A stretch of 64,000 nt of DNA from JAAXHF01 sp965242605 (GTDB lineage Bacteria; Desulfobacterota; Binatia; Bin18). Location of the stretch: NCBI GenBank assembly GCA_965242605.1, contig CBDESS010000004.1, positions 124,001-188,000 on the forward strand, written 5' to 3'. A program made the position numbers and the translations under genes. The notes under the pieces are model-generated. The model did not search any database and was not told where the DNA came from. It saw only the letters and a list, made by a program, of their open reading frames with translations. Below, in pieces: positions 1-10,712 of the stretch (position 1 is the first letter of the stretch; every line of letters begins with the position of its first letter).

Positions 1-457
1 GGGCGACCTCGCCGAGCACAGCTTGCTCATCACGCCGGTCATGCAGCCAGAGTATCCGCAGCCCTTGGGCTGCCTCCTCGTCGCCGACCACGCCGAGGGG
101 TTCTCTGCCGAGACGGTCGGCCTGCTGACCGCGGTGGCCCGGCGCACCGCCCTGGCCATTGAAAATGCCCAGCTGTACGATGCGCTTGAAAAAGAGCCCC
201 GGCAGCTGCGGGGGTCTGCTGCATACGGTCATCATCACCCAGGAAAAAGAGCGCAAACATCTGGTTGAACAGTGGCACGCTCCCTCAGCAAGAAACTGTT
301 TGGCATCCTCCAGGACTTTCGGCGCAGCCAAGACCTGTTTCTCCAGCGGGTGCCCGAGGCCGAGGGGCAGATCCACCGCCTGGCAGCCGAAATAGACGGG
401 ATAGCGGCCCTTGTGCGCAGCCTGATCGACGAGCTGCGGCCCGCCAGCCTGGACAAT
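1..457 (+). pseudogene. Sensor histidine kinase, upstream part (GAF + degenerate HisKA_3), decayed
   Basis: The frame is open from base 2 and encodes the end of a GAF domain (GCLLVADH, then ARRTALAIENAQLYDAL). The kinase dimerisation helix follows in pieces. The frame changes near 200 (HTVIITQEKERKHLVEQWH) and again near 275 (SKKLFGILQDF), ending LIDELRPASLDN, which is typical of NarL-type (HisKA_3) kinases. The expected phospho-acceptor region, normally ERxRIAREIHD, is degenerate and lacks a convincing His-Asp. The coding sequence stops at GACAAT (452-457) and resumes in frame at 2714. With several frameshifts plus an insertion, this is a dead gene. Its true start lies outside the window. 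Confidence 0.75.
452..457. repeat. Left copy of 6-bp direct repeat GACAAT flanking the insertion
   Basis: GACAAT here is repeated at 2714-2719. Both copies are in the same codon phase of the interrupted kinase, so one copy is redundant in the reconstructed gene. This is what a target-site duplication would leave. Confidence 0.5.
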
Positions 458-561
458 GCAATGATATGACTTGTTCCAAGTAGAAACGCGGGTCGTTCCA
501 GCGTTCGTCGTCAAGATTTTCAATATCCGGCGGGAAAGGTTTTTAGGATGGGAGCATTCAT
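458..561 (-). pseudogene. Truncated ORF at the left edge of the insertion
   Basis: On the minus strand an ATG at 561 overlaps the stop of the preceding 135-residue ORF (ATGA). Translation starts MNAPILKT. After one frame change it continues as PPDIENLDDERWNDPRFY and LEQVISLHC, then runs into antisense kinase sequence. The composition (charged residues, Trp, Tyr) looks like real protein rather than shadow sequence. The tail is therefore probably cut by the insertion boundary. The product is not recognised. Confidence 0.35.
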
Positions 562-965
562 ACGAATTCTTCGTCGTCCAAACCACTTGGTGAGGCGTTT
601 GCTGGAGAGCGTTGTGTTTCGGTGAAAACGCTGAGGGTCTTGAAGATTTCACGGATTTGCTTCTGTGCATTATTTCGCGTGGATAATGTGGAAGCATTTC
701 CTACGCGTGCGTCCAACCCTTGGTGGTGTATATGGAAACGGCAATGGAGTAAGATGTGATACTGATCTGCGAGTTGGCGGAGAAGGGTCAGGCGTGGGTC
801 TTTCTTCTCAAGGATGCCTGCATCCCTCATCGCATTGCGAAACCAGCAGTAAATCGTCGTGGGTTTGTATTTCTCAAGGATTGCTGGATGGAAATCGCTG
901 TCTTCAAGTTCTTGCTCAAATGGAAACTCAGCAAAGACTTGATGAGCCTTTTTCCATGTCGTCAA
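558..965 (-). CDS. Hypothetical protein in the insertion
   Basis: A 135-residue ORF that I do not recognise. It has a charged N-terminus (KKAHQVFAEFPFEQELEDSD), a Cys/His-rich middle (HILLHCRFHIHHQGL) and an acidic C-terminus ending LDDEEFV. Its stop overlaps the next ATG in the same direction. It is the third of the four main minus-strand ORFs of the insertion in gene order 2461 to 558. No signal peptide or membrane segment is visible. Coding status rests on length, direction shared with its neighbours and the ATGA overlap. Confidence 0.4.
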   Translation of the reverse strand: MTTWKKAHQVFAEFPFEQELEDSDFHPAILEKYKPTTIYCWFRNAMRDAGILEKKDPRLTLLRQLADQYHILLHCRFHIHHQGLDARVGNASTLSTRNNAQKQIREIFKTLSVFTETQRSPANASPSGLDDEEFV

Positions 966-1017
966 TTTCTGTGATTTTCAATCCAGAAATGTTGGATGCT
1001 TTTCGCGCAATCGGCAT

Positions 1018-1308
1018 TTAGGTACTCCGTTGAAGGTCGCCGTACATCTCATTCCAATTCTGTGTAGGAGCAGTCCACTGGATACGTTCCTGGTCTGTGA
1101 TTTCAGATTTGGCCACGGAGTTCCAAGTGGGAGTAAAGCCCATGCGTTCAAGGCAAATGAATTGTCGTACAGTTTCTGCTATGAAGATTGCCATGTTCTG
1201 TTTCAAGTTGTTATATGACACAGACAACGCACGAATTTTGCAGACACGCGCTCCACAGTATGCAATCACATCGGCAGTTCGTTGGGCTTCTGTGTCAATG
1301 TTCCACAT
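1018..1308 (-). CDS. Hypothetical protein in the insertion
   Basis: A 96-residue ORF (MWNIDTEAQRTADVIAYCGA...) of unknown function. It has no signal peptide or membrane helix. It sits 20 bp after the secreted-domain ORF that ends at 1329 and shares its direction, so the two may be co-transcribed. No family pattern was recognised. It could be a shadow, but base composition and orientation match the other cargo ORFs. Confidence 0.4.
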   Translation of the reverse strand: MWNIDTEAQRTADVIAYCGARVCKIRALSVSYNNLKQNMAIFIAETVRQFICLERMGFTPTWNSVAKSEITDQERIQWTAPTQNWNEMYGDLQRST

Positions 1309-1328
1309 GGCCGCCTTGTTCGCTCTAG

Positions 1329-1880
1329 TTATTCCGTATGGAAAAGCTTCATACCTTGAGATGCTTCATCCCAAATGAAGTGAGCAGTTTCTCCAGAACT
1401 TGGAAAGTCGGTGATTTGACACCGCGCATGTGGTGGAGTGTTAGTCAAGAAGTCTTCACCAAAGATCGTGACCCTAAAGCTCCAGCGAGAAACCAAAGTT
1501 TGTCCGTCGACAATGAGCGACACCCTATGTTCTCCGTCGCCAAGGAGATTCCAGTTCCAGAGCGCAAGAAATCCGGTATTACGATTTCCGCATGTAGTTT
1601 CGGTATCTGCACGCGACAATCCGGTTGCTTGGATAGGAATTTCGGTTTGTGTTTCTTCAAGAAGAAGAGCAATGCGGTCGTACTGCGAAATGTCGCAAAT
1701 CCATCCGCGAATGTTTCCGATGCCACTTTGGTACGAGCCTTCGCCGGGTTCTTCAAGAATTCCACGAAGAGGGGCTGATGGAGGATCTTCAGGGTCAGGG
1801 TTTTGTGGTGTTGGTGTTGGGGAGGAAATAAACGGGTTCGGTCGGTGTGGACGAATACCAAAGTTCGGAGCACGACACAT
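1329..1880 (-). CDS. Extracytoplasmic beta-sandwich-type domain protein of unknown function
   Basis: A 183-residue protein. Residues ~10-35 are a Pro-rich linker (SSPTPTPQNPDPEDPPSAPL). Residues ~40-140 follow a pattern often seen in secreted metagenomic proteins: SGIGNIRGWICD, RADTETTCGNRNTGF, then LWNWNLLGDGEHRVSLIVDG. The two paired cysteines (GWIC and TTCG) suggest a disulfide. I know the pattern but no formal family name. The start used here lacks a signal peptide, so the real N-terminus may lie in the region before 1880 or be lost by a frameshift. Confidence 0.5.
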   Translation of the reverse strand: MCRAPNFGIRPHRPNPFISSPTPTPQNPDPEDPPSAPLRGILEEPGEGSYQSGIGNIRGWICDISQYDRIALLLEETQTEIPIQATGLSRADTETTCGNRNTGFLALWNWNLLGDGEHRVSLIVDGQTLVSRWSFRVTIFGEDFLTNTPPHARCQITDFPSSGETAHFIWDEASQGMKLFHTE

Positions 1881-2044
1881 GGCAGATATGAGGAGAGCCA
1901 GGGATTCTTCCGCTTCGTAGATCAGGCGGCGAGTCAGTGCATCCTTCCGAATTCCCAGCGATGTAAGGAGCTTTCCGCATGACCCAACTCATAATATGGT
2001 CTGTTGCCGTTTTCTACCCATTGCCCTCGATGTCGTCCTTCGTG

Positions 2045-2461
2045 TCAGTTTTGGAGAGCTCTTGCAAATCCTGGATGGTGGTGTTGTAGTTTACGGAGGC
2101 AGACTTGTCGTCCGGCCTCAACTTCGCTATGGGTATGATTTGGATACCCCAATGTGGACAATGCAGTATTCCACCAGAGTTGATCGCCGACTTGGAGGTA
2201 ATGTTCCCAGGCGATAGTGGAGTTTCTTTCGTTTGGATTGAGATGTAATCCAGGGTCGGAAAGCCATCCATGATGCTCGTCATCCAAAGGGGCATTTGCT
2301 GGACAGTTTCCGTTGTCGTCAGGAAGGATATTCCTGTTGCTTCCGCCGTTAGTACATAAAGTATGGCTGTTCGCAAGAGCAGGGAGGAGGGCGAGCATGA
2401 GGAGAATGGCTACGAGCATGGTGATCAACAGGATAAGTTCACGGGATTTGAGCGTGGACAT
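2045..2461 (-). CDS. Small secreted or membrane-anchored protein in the insertion
   Basis: A 138-residue ORF with a clear N-terminal hydrophobic segment (residues ~8-30, LILLITMLVAILLMLALLPALA) after a basic start. This is a signal peptide or anchor. The mature part is hydrophilic with DDNGNC, HTHSEVEAG and several His. The second half also reads plausibly in another frame (to about 2014), so the C-terminus may be frameshifted. It is first in the minus-strand gene row of the insertion. Function unknown. Confidence 0.45.
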   Translation of the reverse strand: MSTLKSRELILLITMLVAILLMLALLPALANSHTLCTNGGSNRNILPDDNGNCPANAPLDDEHHGWLSDPGLHLNPNERNSTIAWEHYLQVGDQLWWNTALSTLGYPNHTHSEVEAGRQVCLRKLQHHHPGFARALQN

Positions 2462-2713
2462 AATAGTTTTCCTTTCGATTCGTGGGCTTCTGTAAACCGC
2501 CGCCCCTCAGGACGGGTCACAATGAAAACGCTCCGAAGAACGGGGGACACCAGGAGGTTGCATGGTGTTAGGCTGGTTCCTGACAATATTTCACCACACT
2601 GTATACGCAGTTGGCAAGGAGATAGTAGCATAAAAGTGGGGTCGTGGATGGGTTTCTAGAAAGAAAATCAAGAATAAACCCCTACGAAGTCTGTGGGTCG
2701 TCCTCAGGTCCGA

Positions 2714-3106
2714 GACAATTTCGGCTTTGTAGCTGCGCTGCAAGAGTATGCGGACAAGCTGAGCCAGCGGGGCCTGTTTCGGGTCACTGTTCAGGCCGAC
2801 GACTCGATCTTGCCCCTGCCGTCCGCGGCCACCCTGACCCTGTTCCGGGTGACGCAAGAAGCGCTCGATAGCCTCGACAAGCACGCCCATGCTCAACACG
2901 TTGAGATCGCCGTCGTCCAGGAACACAACGGGGTGTCGCTGCGCATCAAAGACGACGGTCAAGGTACCTACCTCGATCAGCGTTCACACGGTCAGTACAG
3001 CCTGCTCTATATGCGGCGAGCGGGTCAAAGCGTGTGGAGGCACCTTGCAGGTCTCAGGCGCGCGTGGGCACGACAAGAGGTCCGGGTCAGCGTGCCGATT
3101 GCCTGA
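2714..3106 (+). pseudogene. Sensor histidine kinase, downstream part (HATPase_c), decayed
   Basis: Continues the kinase interrupted at 457: DNFGFVAALQEYADKLSQR, then N-box LFRVTQEALDSLDKHAHA and G1 box LRIKDDGQGT. Near 3015 the frame changes to give ERVKACGGTLQVSGARGHDK, then returns near 3080 to give EVRVSVPIA. These are the usual ends of a NarL-type kinase, so two compensating indels separate them. The N-box Asn is also replaced (DSLDKHA rather than NNVxKHA). The gene is non-functional, or the sequence carries several indel errors. Confidence 0.7.
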
Positions 3107-3130
3107 CCGCGAGCCCCCGAAGGAGTGCGT

Positions 3131-4261
3131 ATGAAATTTCACCTGTTTATCTATGCGACGCTCGGCCGCCGCCACGAACTTGAAGCCGGCTTGGCCGGCA
3201 AGCGGCCGGAACTCTACCAGCGTATGCTGGACGAAGTGGCCGAGTACGTCAGCTTTGCCGACGAGGCCGGCTATGCCGGCTTCAGCCACCCCGAACACCA
3301 CCTCCAGATTGAGGGCTTTGAGGCCAGCAACGAACCCGGCCTGCTGTCGATGTGGATAGGCCAACACAGCCGGCGGCTCCAGGTCAACATGATCGGCTGG
3401 GTAGCCCCGACCCACAACCCGGTCCGCACCGCGGAGTACATCGCTACCCTGGACCATATGCTCAAAGGCCGCCTAGGCGTTGGCCTCGTCCGGGGCTACC
3501 AGGCCCGCTGGGTCCACACTTACCGGATTCGGCCCGACCTCAACGCGGTCGGCGACTGGAACCGCAACAGCCCCGACGACGCCATAAACCGTGAGTATTT
3601 CACCGAGTTTGTCGAGATTGTACTCAAAGCCTGGCAGCACGACACCTTCAGCTACCAGGGCAAATACTGGACCATCCCGCCCGACGACTTTATCAATCCC
3701 CACCCCCAAGCGTCGTACACCGAGTACGGCCAAGGGGTTGATGCCGACATGCGGATTCGAGAGATCGGCATCGCCCCCAAACCCTACCAGCAGCCTCACC
3801 CGCCGCTGTACGGCGGCTTCACCCACAGCCTGCGGACAGCGCTGTTCTGGGCCAAGTACGGCGGCAAGCCGATTGTGCTGGCCTCGGACCTCGATTTCTG
3901 CCAACGCCTGTGGTCGGGCTACCGCGACGAAGTCCTCAAACACGGGCGGACTATCGAGCCGGGCGAGGAGGCGGCCTGGGGCGGCATGCTAATCTGCCAC
4001 AAAGACCGGGCAGTCGCCCAGGACTGGCTCGCAGACCCGCTGTGGATGTGGGACAAGTGGTTTGTGCCCTTCGGCCAGGGCCACCCCGAGCTGCTCGTCG
4101 GCGACCCGGACGCCCTGTGCCGGCGGCTGGAAGAGGCCAGCGCCAAGATCCCGATCAAAGAATGTTTTTTCCTGCTGCCGCAGGGCATTCATGACCGCGA
4201 CCAGATCATGAGCTCGCTCGAACTCTTCGCCGAGAAAGTCATGCCCCGGTTTGCTGACTGA
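3131..4261 (+). CDS. LLM-class flavin-dependent oxidoreductase
   Basis: A 376-residue bacterial-luciferase-like (TIM-barrel) monooxygenase that uses FMN or F420. Evidence: N-terminal beta strand MKFHLFIYATLG, SFADEAGYAGFSHPEHH, and the late barrel segment PHPPLYGG, characteristic of the superfamily. I use the ATG at 3131, 6 bp inside a longer GTG ORF, because a GAAGGAG ribosome site lies just upstream. The substrate cannot be read from sequence. It is one of three LLM enzymes in the window. It ends in a shared hairpin with the convergent hsdR remnant. Confidence 0.85.
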   Translation: MKFHLFIYATLGRRHELEAGLAGKRPELYQRMLDEVAEYVSFADEAGYAGFSHPEHHLQIEGFEASNEPGLLSMWIGQHSRRLQVNMIGWVAPTHNPVRTAEYIATLDHMLKGRLGVGLVRGYQARWVHTYRIRPDLNAVGDWNRNSPDDAINREYFTEFVEIVLKAWQHDTFSYQGKYWTIPPDDFINPHPQASYTEYGQGVDADMRIREIGIAPKPYQQPHPPLYGGFTHSLRTALFWAKYGGKPIVLASDLDFCQRLWSGYRDEVLKHGRTIEPGEEAAWGGMLICHKDRAVAQDWLADPLWMWDKWFVPFGQGHPELLVGDPDALCRRLEEASAKIPIKECFFLLPQGIHDRDQIMSSLELFAEKVMPRFAD

Positions 4262-4287
4262 GCCGGCCGCCTGCCGGCCTCGGCTCA
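4259..4287. terminator. Convergent hairpin containing both stop codons
   Basis: TGAGCCG (4259-4265) pairs with CGGCTCA (4281-4287), a perfect 7-bp outer stem around a GC-rich inner part. The arms contain the TGA of the LLM gene and the TGA of hsdR on the other strand. There is no U tract, so this may be a bidirectional or processing hairpin rather than a classical terminator. Confidence 0.5.
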
Positions 4288-7200
4288 GCTCGCCCAGCCG
4301 GCAGACAACACCTCGGCCTGCTCCAGCACGGTCCGGGTTGCCCGCTCCTGCTTGTCGGGTGAGTAGCCGTGCTTGCGCAGGGTGCGTTTGACCAGCCGGC
4401 GCAGATTCTCCCGCACATGCTCGCGCAGCGTCCAGTCGATTGTTACGGCGTTGCGTACAGTTTCCACCAACTCACGCGCGATGCTACGCAGGGTCTCATC
4501 GCCCAGTACCCGCACCGCGCTGTCGTTGGTCTCCAGCGCGCCGTAAAAAGCCAACTCGTCGTCCGACAGCCCCAGCGCCTCGCCCCGGGTACACGCCTCC
4601 CGCCGCTCACGCGCGAGCTGGATCAACTCCTCAATCACCTGCGCGGCCTCAATCACCCGGTTCTGATAGGCAGCGTGTCTTCCAGCATTGCGGCGAACGA
4701 CCGTGCCTGGACGACGTTTTTGCTGCGACGGGTCGCCAGCTCGCTCTTGAGCAGCTTGTGCAACAGTTCAACCGCCAAGTTGCGCCGCGGCATATCCCGT
4801 ACCTCGGCCAGGAACTCGTCTGACAGGCCCGAAATATCGGGCTTGTCCAGGCCGGCCGCGGCAAAGATGTCGATCACCCCCTCGGACGCCACCGCGTGCG
4901 AGATAATCTGGCGCACGGCGTGGTCCAGCCCCTCATGATCCAGCTCCTCTTGGGACCGCCCGTCGGCCGGCGCGCGTTTGGCCAGTACCGACCCGACGGC
5001 CTGAAAGAAGGCGACATCGTCGCGGATGCGCAGCGCGTCTTCGTGCGGCACAGCCAGGGCGAAGGCTTGGGACAGTTCACGGACCGCCCCCACGCAGCGC
5101 TCCTTGCCCTTGTCCTGGGCCAGGATGTGTTCCTGGGCGGCCGGCAGCAGACCTAGCCGCTCTGCGGGCGGGCCGGTGGTCCAGCCGGAGCGGGCCAGGC
5201 CGTGGAACAGGCCGCAGCAGACTTCGTACTTCTCCTGCATGGCCGCTACGGCCTCGTTCTGGTTGAGCGCAGTCTGTCCCGTGCCGCCGCTCTCGGTGTA
5301 GGTGGCCAGCGCGCGCTTGAGTTCAGGGGCGAGGTCCAGGTCATTGACGACGAGGCCACCCGGTTTGTCCTTGAACACCCGGTTGGCCCGGGCAATCGCC
5401 TGCATCAGCGCGTGGCCGCGCATCGGCTTGGCGAGGTACATGGTGTGCAGGCTCGGCGCGTCAAAGCCGGTCAGCCACATGTCGCGCACCAGCACCATGC
5501 GGAGCGGGTCGTCGGCGTCGCGGAAGCGGCTGGCCAGGGTCTCGCGCCGGGCTTTGGTGCGGATATGCGGCTGCCAGTCGGGCGGGTCGGACGCCGCCCC
5601 GGTCATCACTACCTTGAGCCTGCCCTTGGCGTCGTCTTCGTCATGCCAATCGGGACGCAGGGCCACCAGCCGGCGATAGAGGTTGATGCAGACGCGCCGG
5701 CTCATGCCCACCACCATTGCCTTGCCCTCCAGCGCTTCAAGCCGGACCTCAAAATGGCTGATAATGTCCTGGGCAATGAGGGCTAGGCGCGTGTCAGCCC
5801 CGACGACCGCTTCGAGCTGCGCCCATCTGGTTTTGAGTTTTTCCTTGACCACGCTCTCCTGGCCCTCGGTCACTTCTTCAAAGGCAGGGTCGATTCTGGG
5901 CCGTTGGCTCTCGTTCAGATTGAGCTTGGCCAGCCGGCTCTCGTAATAGATCGGGACGGTGGCCCGGTCCTCAACCGCGCGCTGGATGTCGTAGACGCTG
6001 ATGTAGTCGCCAAATACCGCCCGCGTGTTGGCGTCCCGGCATTCTATCGGCGTGCCGGTAAAGCCGATAAACGAGGCCCGGGGCAGAGTCTCGCGCATAT
6101 GGCGCGCATAGTCGTCGATAAAGTCGTACTGGCTGCGGTGCGCCTCGTCGGCAATAACCACGATATTGCGCCGCTCCGACAGCAGGGGGTGGCGGTCGCC
6201 CTTCTCTTGGGGAAAGAACTTCTGAATTGTGCTGAACACCACCCCGCCCGATGCTGTCGCCAGCCGGTCCCGCAGGTCGGCCCGGCTCTCGGCCTGGACC
6301 GGCGGCTGGCGCAGCAGCTCCCGGCAGCGGGCAAAGGTGGCGAAGAGCCGATCGTCAAGATCGTTGCGGTCGGTCAGCACCCAGCAGCGTCGGGTTGTGC
6401 ATGGCCGGCTCACGGATGACCCGCCCGGCATAGAACGCCATGGTCAGGCTTTTGCCGGCACCCTGGGTATGCCACACTACGCCGATACGCCGGTCGCCCG
6501 TTCTCCCGCCGGGCCGGCGGCCAGACGTATAGCCCCGGCTGCCCTCGCTGACCGCCTCTCCCTGCATTTCGGCCGCCCGCAGGGTTTCGGCAAGCGCTGT
6601 CTCGACCGCGTGAAACTGGTGGTAGCCGGCCATTTTCTTGACCAGCCGGCCGCTGCCGTCGTCCTCAAAGACGATGAAGTCGCGCACTAGACTGAGGAAG
6701 CGCTTAGGCGTGCAGACGCCGGCCAGCAGGACGTGCAGTTCGGGCAGGTGCGGGTCGGCCAGGGTTTCGCCCGGGATTGTGCGTCAGGGCTTGAACCACT
6801 CCCGCCCCGCGGTCAGGGTGCCAATACGCGCTGTCAGACCGTCAGACGCGATCAGCACCGCGTTCAGGCTGAACAGCCCTGGCAGTTCGGCTTTATAGGT
6901 CTGCAACTGCTGCCAAGCCGTCCAGGATGGTAGCATCCTTGTCGGTCGGATTCTTGAGTTCGATGAGGCCGAGCGGCAGGCCGTTGGCGAACAGCACCAA
7001 GTCGGGCCGGCGCTCGTGCTTGTTCTCGACCGCGGTGAACTGGTTGACCGACAGCCAGTCGTTATTCGCTGGCTCGTCATAATCAAGCACCCGGGCCGGC
7101 GCGCCCCGGATATCGCCGTCAGCGGCCCGGTACTCGACCGCCGCTCCGTCCACCAGCATACGGTGGAAGGGACGGTTGCGGGTTTCCAGCGTTGGTCCTT

Positions 7201-7440
7201 GCGGGCGGGTCAGCGTGCGGTAGGCGTCGTCCAGCACCTCGGCAGGCAGCTCCGGGTTGAGACGGGTCAGGGCATCGCGCAGACGCCTTTCCAGCACGAC
7301 TTGGCCATAGTCCACGCGCTCTGCGGCCGGCGTATCGGCGCAATGTCCGGCCCATGGGCTACGCCCCAGCCCTGGCCGGCCAGCCAGTCAAGGGCGGCGG
7401 CTTCAACGGTGGATTCGGTCACTCTGGGCATGGATGACAT
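4285..7440 (-). pseudogene. hsdR: Type I restriction enzyme R subunit, broken
   Basis: Reading from the ATG at 7440: N-terminus TESTVEAAALDWLAGQGW, nuclease domain RPDLVLFANGLPLGLIELKN (D...E-x-K), Walker A GVVWHTQGAGKS, DEAH box VIADEAHRSQYD, motif III GFTGTPIE, and the HsdR C-terminal domain. The frame breaks near 7345, near 6900, near 6390 and near 4655. A TGA at 6784-6786 sits where EWFKPW is expected. A 592-residue stretch (6431-4653) remains open. The gene cannot make a full enzyme. Restriction would also need HsdM and HsdS; the first is broken next door and the second is absent. Confidence 0.85.
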
Positions 7441-7489
7441 GATGGGGTGAGCGGGGCGAAGGCGGCAGCTTCAACATCGGTGCAGACGC

Positions 7490-7735
7490 TCATAGGTCTT
7501 CGAGCTTGCCGAGGAGTGCAAGGCCCCGTTCCGCCTTAGCCGCGGTGTCTTCGTCACCGGCTTCTCGGGCCAAGGCAAGCGCCTTCTCGAAATCCCGCCG
7601 AGCCTCGTTCACCTGCTCCAATAGAGCGTTAGCGACGGCCCTGTTGTTGTAGGCTTGGGAATAGTCCGGCTTGAGCCGGAGCACCCCGCCGCGGCGGTCG
7701 CGGAATCGGCCGTTTTTGCGGTCACGGGCCAGAAA
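7490..7735 (-). pseudogene. C-terminal fragment of a TPR protein joined to hsdM
   Basis: The frame downstream of the hsdM TGA reads FLARDRKNGRFRDRRG (still HsdM), then abruptly LRLKPDYSQAYNNRA and EARRDFEKALALAREAGDED, a typical tetratricopeptide repeat C-terminus ending GKLEDL. The join near 7690 fuses the middle of HsdM to the tail of an unrelated TPR protein. This implies a deletion that removed the HsdM C-terminus and probably hsdS. No start codon of its own is credible. Confidence 0.6.
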
Positions 7736-8917
<1,182 letters not shown>

Positions 8918-8921
<4 letters not shown>

Positions 8922-9370
8922 ACGGCGCTCTCAGATGTTCTGTTGGCCACCACCGTCCAGGTGCTGGTCACCAGCCCGACCAGCTCGTCTTTGGCGGTGG
9001 TGATGCGGGCTTCCACAAAGGCCACGCGCCGGCCCTTGCGCAGTACCTTGCCCTGGCCGCGCAGCAGACCCTTGGCCACCGGCTTGAGAAAGCTGATCTT
9101 GAGTTCGGCGGTGGTAGCCAGCTCGCCGGTGTCAAGCACCGAGCCGATTGCGCTGGCCATGAGTTCGTCGCCAAACACGGCCAAATAGCCGCCCGAGACA
9201 GAGCCAAAGGGGTTGAGCACCCGCTCTTGACTGGCCTCCCACTCCCAGACCGATTCGCCGGGACGAAAGGCTACGGCCCGCAGGCCGAGTTCTCTGTGCA
9301 AGGTCGAGAGGTAGTCCTCAGGCCGATTTTCACGCAGCGCTTGGTTGAGTTTTTCAACAGGAGACAGCAT
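8918..9370 (-). CDS. PaaI-like hotdog-fold thioesterase
   Basis: A 150-residue protein of the hotdog fold, probably hydrolysing an acyl-CoA. The mid-part FGSVSGGYLAVFGDELMASAIG matches the PaaI/YbgC-type segment in which Gly-Gly and an acidic residue face the thioester. TAELKISFLKPVAKG and GRRVAFVEARI follow as the two core strands. Length is normal. It lies divergent from bioF (166-bp gap) and its stop overlaps the start of the hsdM remnant. Substrate unknown. Confidence 0.75.
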
Positions 9371-9536
9371 AGTAAGCCCTCACGTTGTGGGTTGACCGGT
9401 GGGGATAGCATAGCCGGGGCGCTGGATGGCATCCAGAGATTATTGATCTGAATACCGGGATGTTACCCGCCGGGCAAGGCGCACAGGGGGTCAAGTTGGA
9501 GCGGGGTGTCATTAAAACGGCCGAAGAGAAACGCTG

Positions 9537-10712
9537 ATGCTCAAAGACATTCTGGCAGACCGGTTGGCCGATCTTCGGCAGCGCGGGCTGTACCGTCGGC
9601 TGCGCCTTGTTGAGGGTGCCCAGGCCGGCCGGGTCAGGCTGGGCGGGCGTGAGGTCCTGATGCTGTCGTCCAACAACTACCTGGGTTTGGCCAACCATCC
9701 GGCTCTCACCCACGCGGCCCAAGACGCCCTTGAACGCTTTGGCTGCGGAGCCGGCGCGTCGCGGCTGATCTCCGGCAGCATGGAACTCCACCACGAACTG
9801 GAAGACCGCTTGGCGCGGTTCAAACACACCGAAGCGGCGCTGGCCTTTCCGACCGGCTATCAGGCCAATGTCGGCACCCTGTCGGCCCTGATGGGGCCCG
9901 GCGATACGATTCTGAGCGATGCCCTGAACCACGCCAGCATTATTGATGGCTGTCGGCTGTCGCGCGCCCCAACGCTGGTCTTTCGTCACAAGGATATGGA
10001 CCATTTGGCCGAGTTGCTGGCCTCATGTTCAGCCGCCGGCCGGCGGCTGATTGTCACCGATTCGGTGTTCAGTATGGACGGCGATATCGCCCCCTTGGTC
10101 GAGATGAGCCGGCTGGCCCGCGGCTACGACGCCTGGCTGATGGTCGATGAGGCCCACGCCACCGGCGTCTTTGGGCCGCATGGGGCCGGCGTGGTTGAGG
10201 AGCTGGGCCTCAGCTCGGCAGTCGAGGTCCAGATGGGCACGCTGGGCAAGGCGCTGGGCGGTTTTGGGGCGTATGTGGCGGGCAGCCGTCACCTGATTGA
10301 CTGGCTGGTGAACCGGGCCCGGAGTTTTGTGTACACGACCGCGCTTCCCCCGTCGGTGGCGGCCACGGCCATTGCCGCCTTGGACATCGTTGCTCAGGAA
10401 CCGGAGCGGCGGTGCCGGCTGTGGGACAACGCCGCTTTTCTGGCCGACCAACTCAGCACTCTGGGCTATAGGCTGGGCAACAGCCGCTCGCCGATCCTGC
10501 CGCTGGTTATCGGGGATGCCGACCAGACCATGACCCTGGCCGCAGCCCTGCTGGAACGGGGGATTTTTGCCCAGGGCATCCGCCCCCCAACCGTGCCGGC
10601 CGGGACCTCGCGGCTCCGGGTCACCCCGATGGCGACCCATACCAGGGCGGACATGCGGCAGGCCGCCCTAGCCTTTGCCGCGGCCGGAAAGGAAGTCGGG
10701 GTGCTGCCGTGA
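9537..10712 (+). CDS. bioF: 8-amino-7-oxononanoate synthase
   Basis: PLP-dependent condensation of pimeloyl-[ACP] with L-alanine to give KAPA, the first step of the biotin rings. The 391 residues match the family length. Visible: SSNNYLGLANHP, GAGASRLISGSMELHHELED, DSVFSMDGD, the cofactor Asp in VDEAHATG (~204-210) and the Schiff-base lysine in MGTLGKALGG (K238). It is first in a bioF-A-D-B operon and overlaps bioA by GTGA. The alpha-oxoamine synthase family also includes the serine palmitoyltransferase at 56.3 kb. The biotin context settles this one as BioF. Confidence 0.95.
   Translation: MLKDILADRLADLRQRGLYRRLRLVEGAQAGRVRLGGREVLMLSSNNYLGLANHPALTHAAQDALERFGCGAGASRLISGSMELHHELEDRLARFKHTEAALAFPTGYQANVGTLSALMGPGDTILSDALNHASIIDGCRLSRAPTLVFRHKDMDHLAELLASCSAAGRRLIVTDSVFSMDGDIAPLVEMSRLARGYDAWLMVDEAHATGVFGPHGAGVVEELGLSSAVEVQMGTLGKALGGFGAYVAGSRHLIDWLVNRARSFVYTTALPPSVAATAIAALDIVAQEPERRCRLWDNAAFLADQLSTLGYRLGNSRSPILPLVIGDADQTMTLAAALLERGIFAQGIRPPTVPAGTSRLRVTPMATHTRADMRQAALAFAAAGKEVGVLP

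Larger units (their letters stand above)
458..2713. mobile_element. ~2.26 kb AT-richer insertion inside a histidine kinase gene, no transposase seen
   Basis: The kinase reading frame stops at GAC-AAT (452-457) and resumes exactly in frame at GAC-AAT (2714-2719). Joining the two gives LRPASLDNFGFVAAL, the normal kinase sequence. The hexamer on both sides looks like a target-site duplication. The inserted DNA is visibly AT-richer than its flanks and carries minus-strand ORFs only. The outermost bases (GCAATGATATG at left, CAGGTCCGA at right) do not form an inverted repeat, and no transposase or integrase is encoded. One inserted ORF runs off the left edge, so the element may be a fragment or may have been mobilised in trans. 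Confidence 0.6.

Noticed and set aside
458..2713. Insertion sequence of a known family
   Set aside because: No transposase, no terminal inverted repeats and cargo-like ORFs only.
9371..9536. BirA operator upstream of bioF
   Set aside because: I looked for a long AT-rich inverted repeat of the known type in the divergent gap and did not see one.
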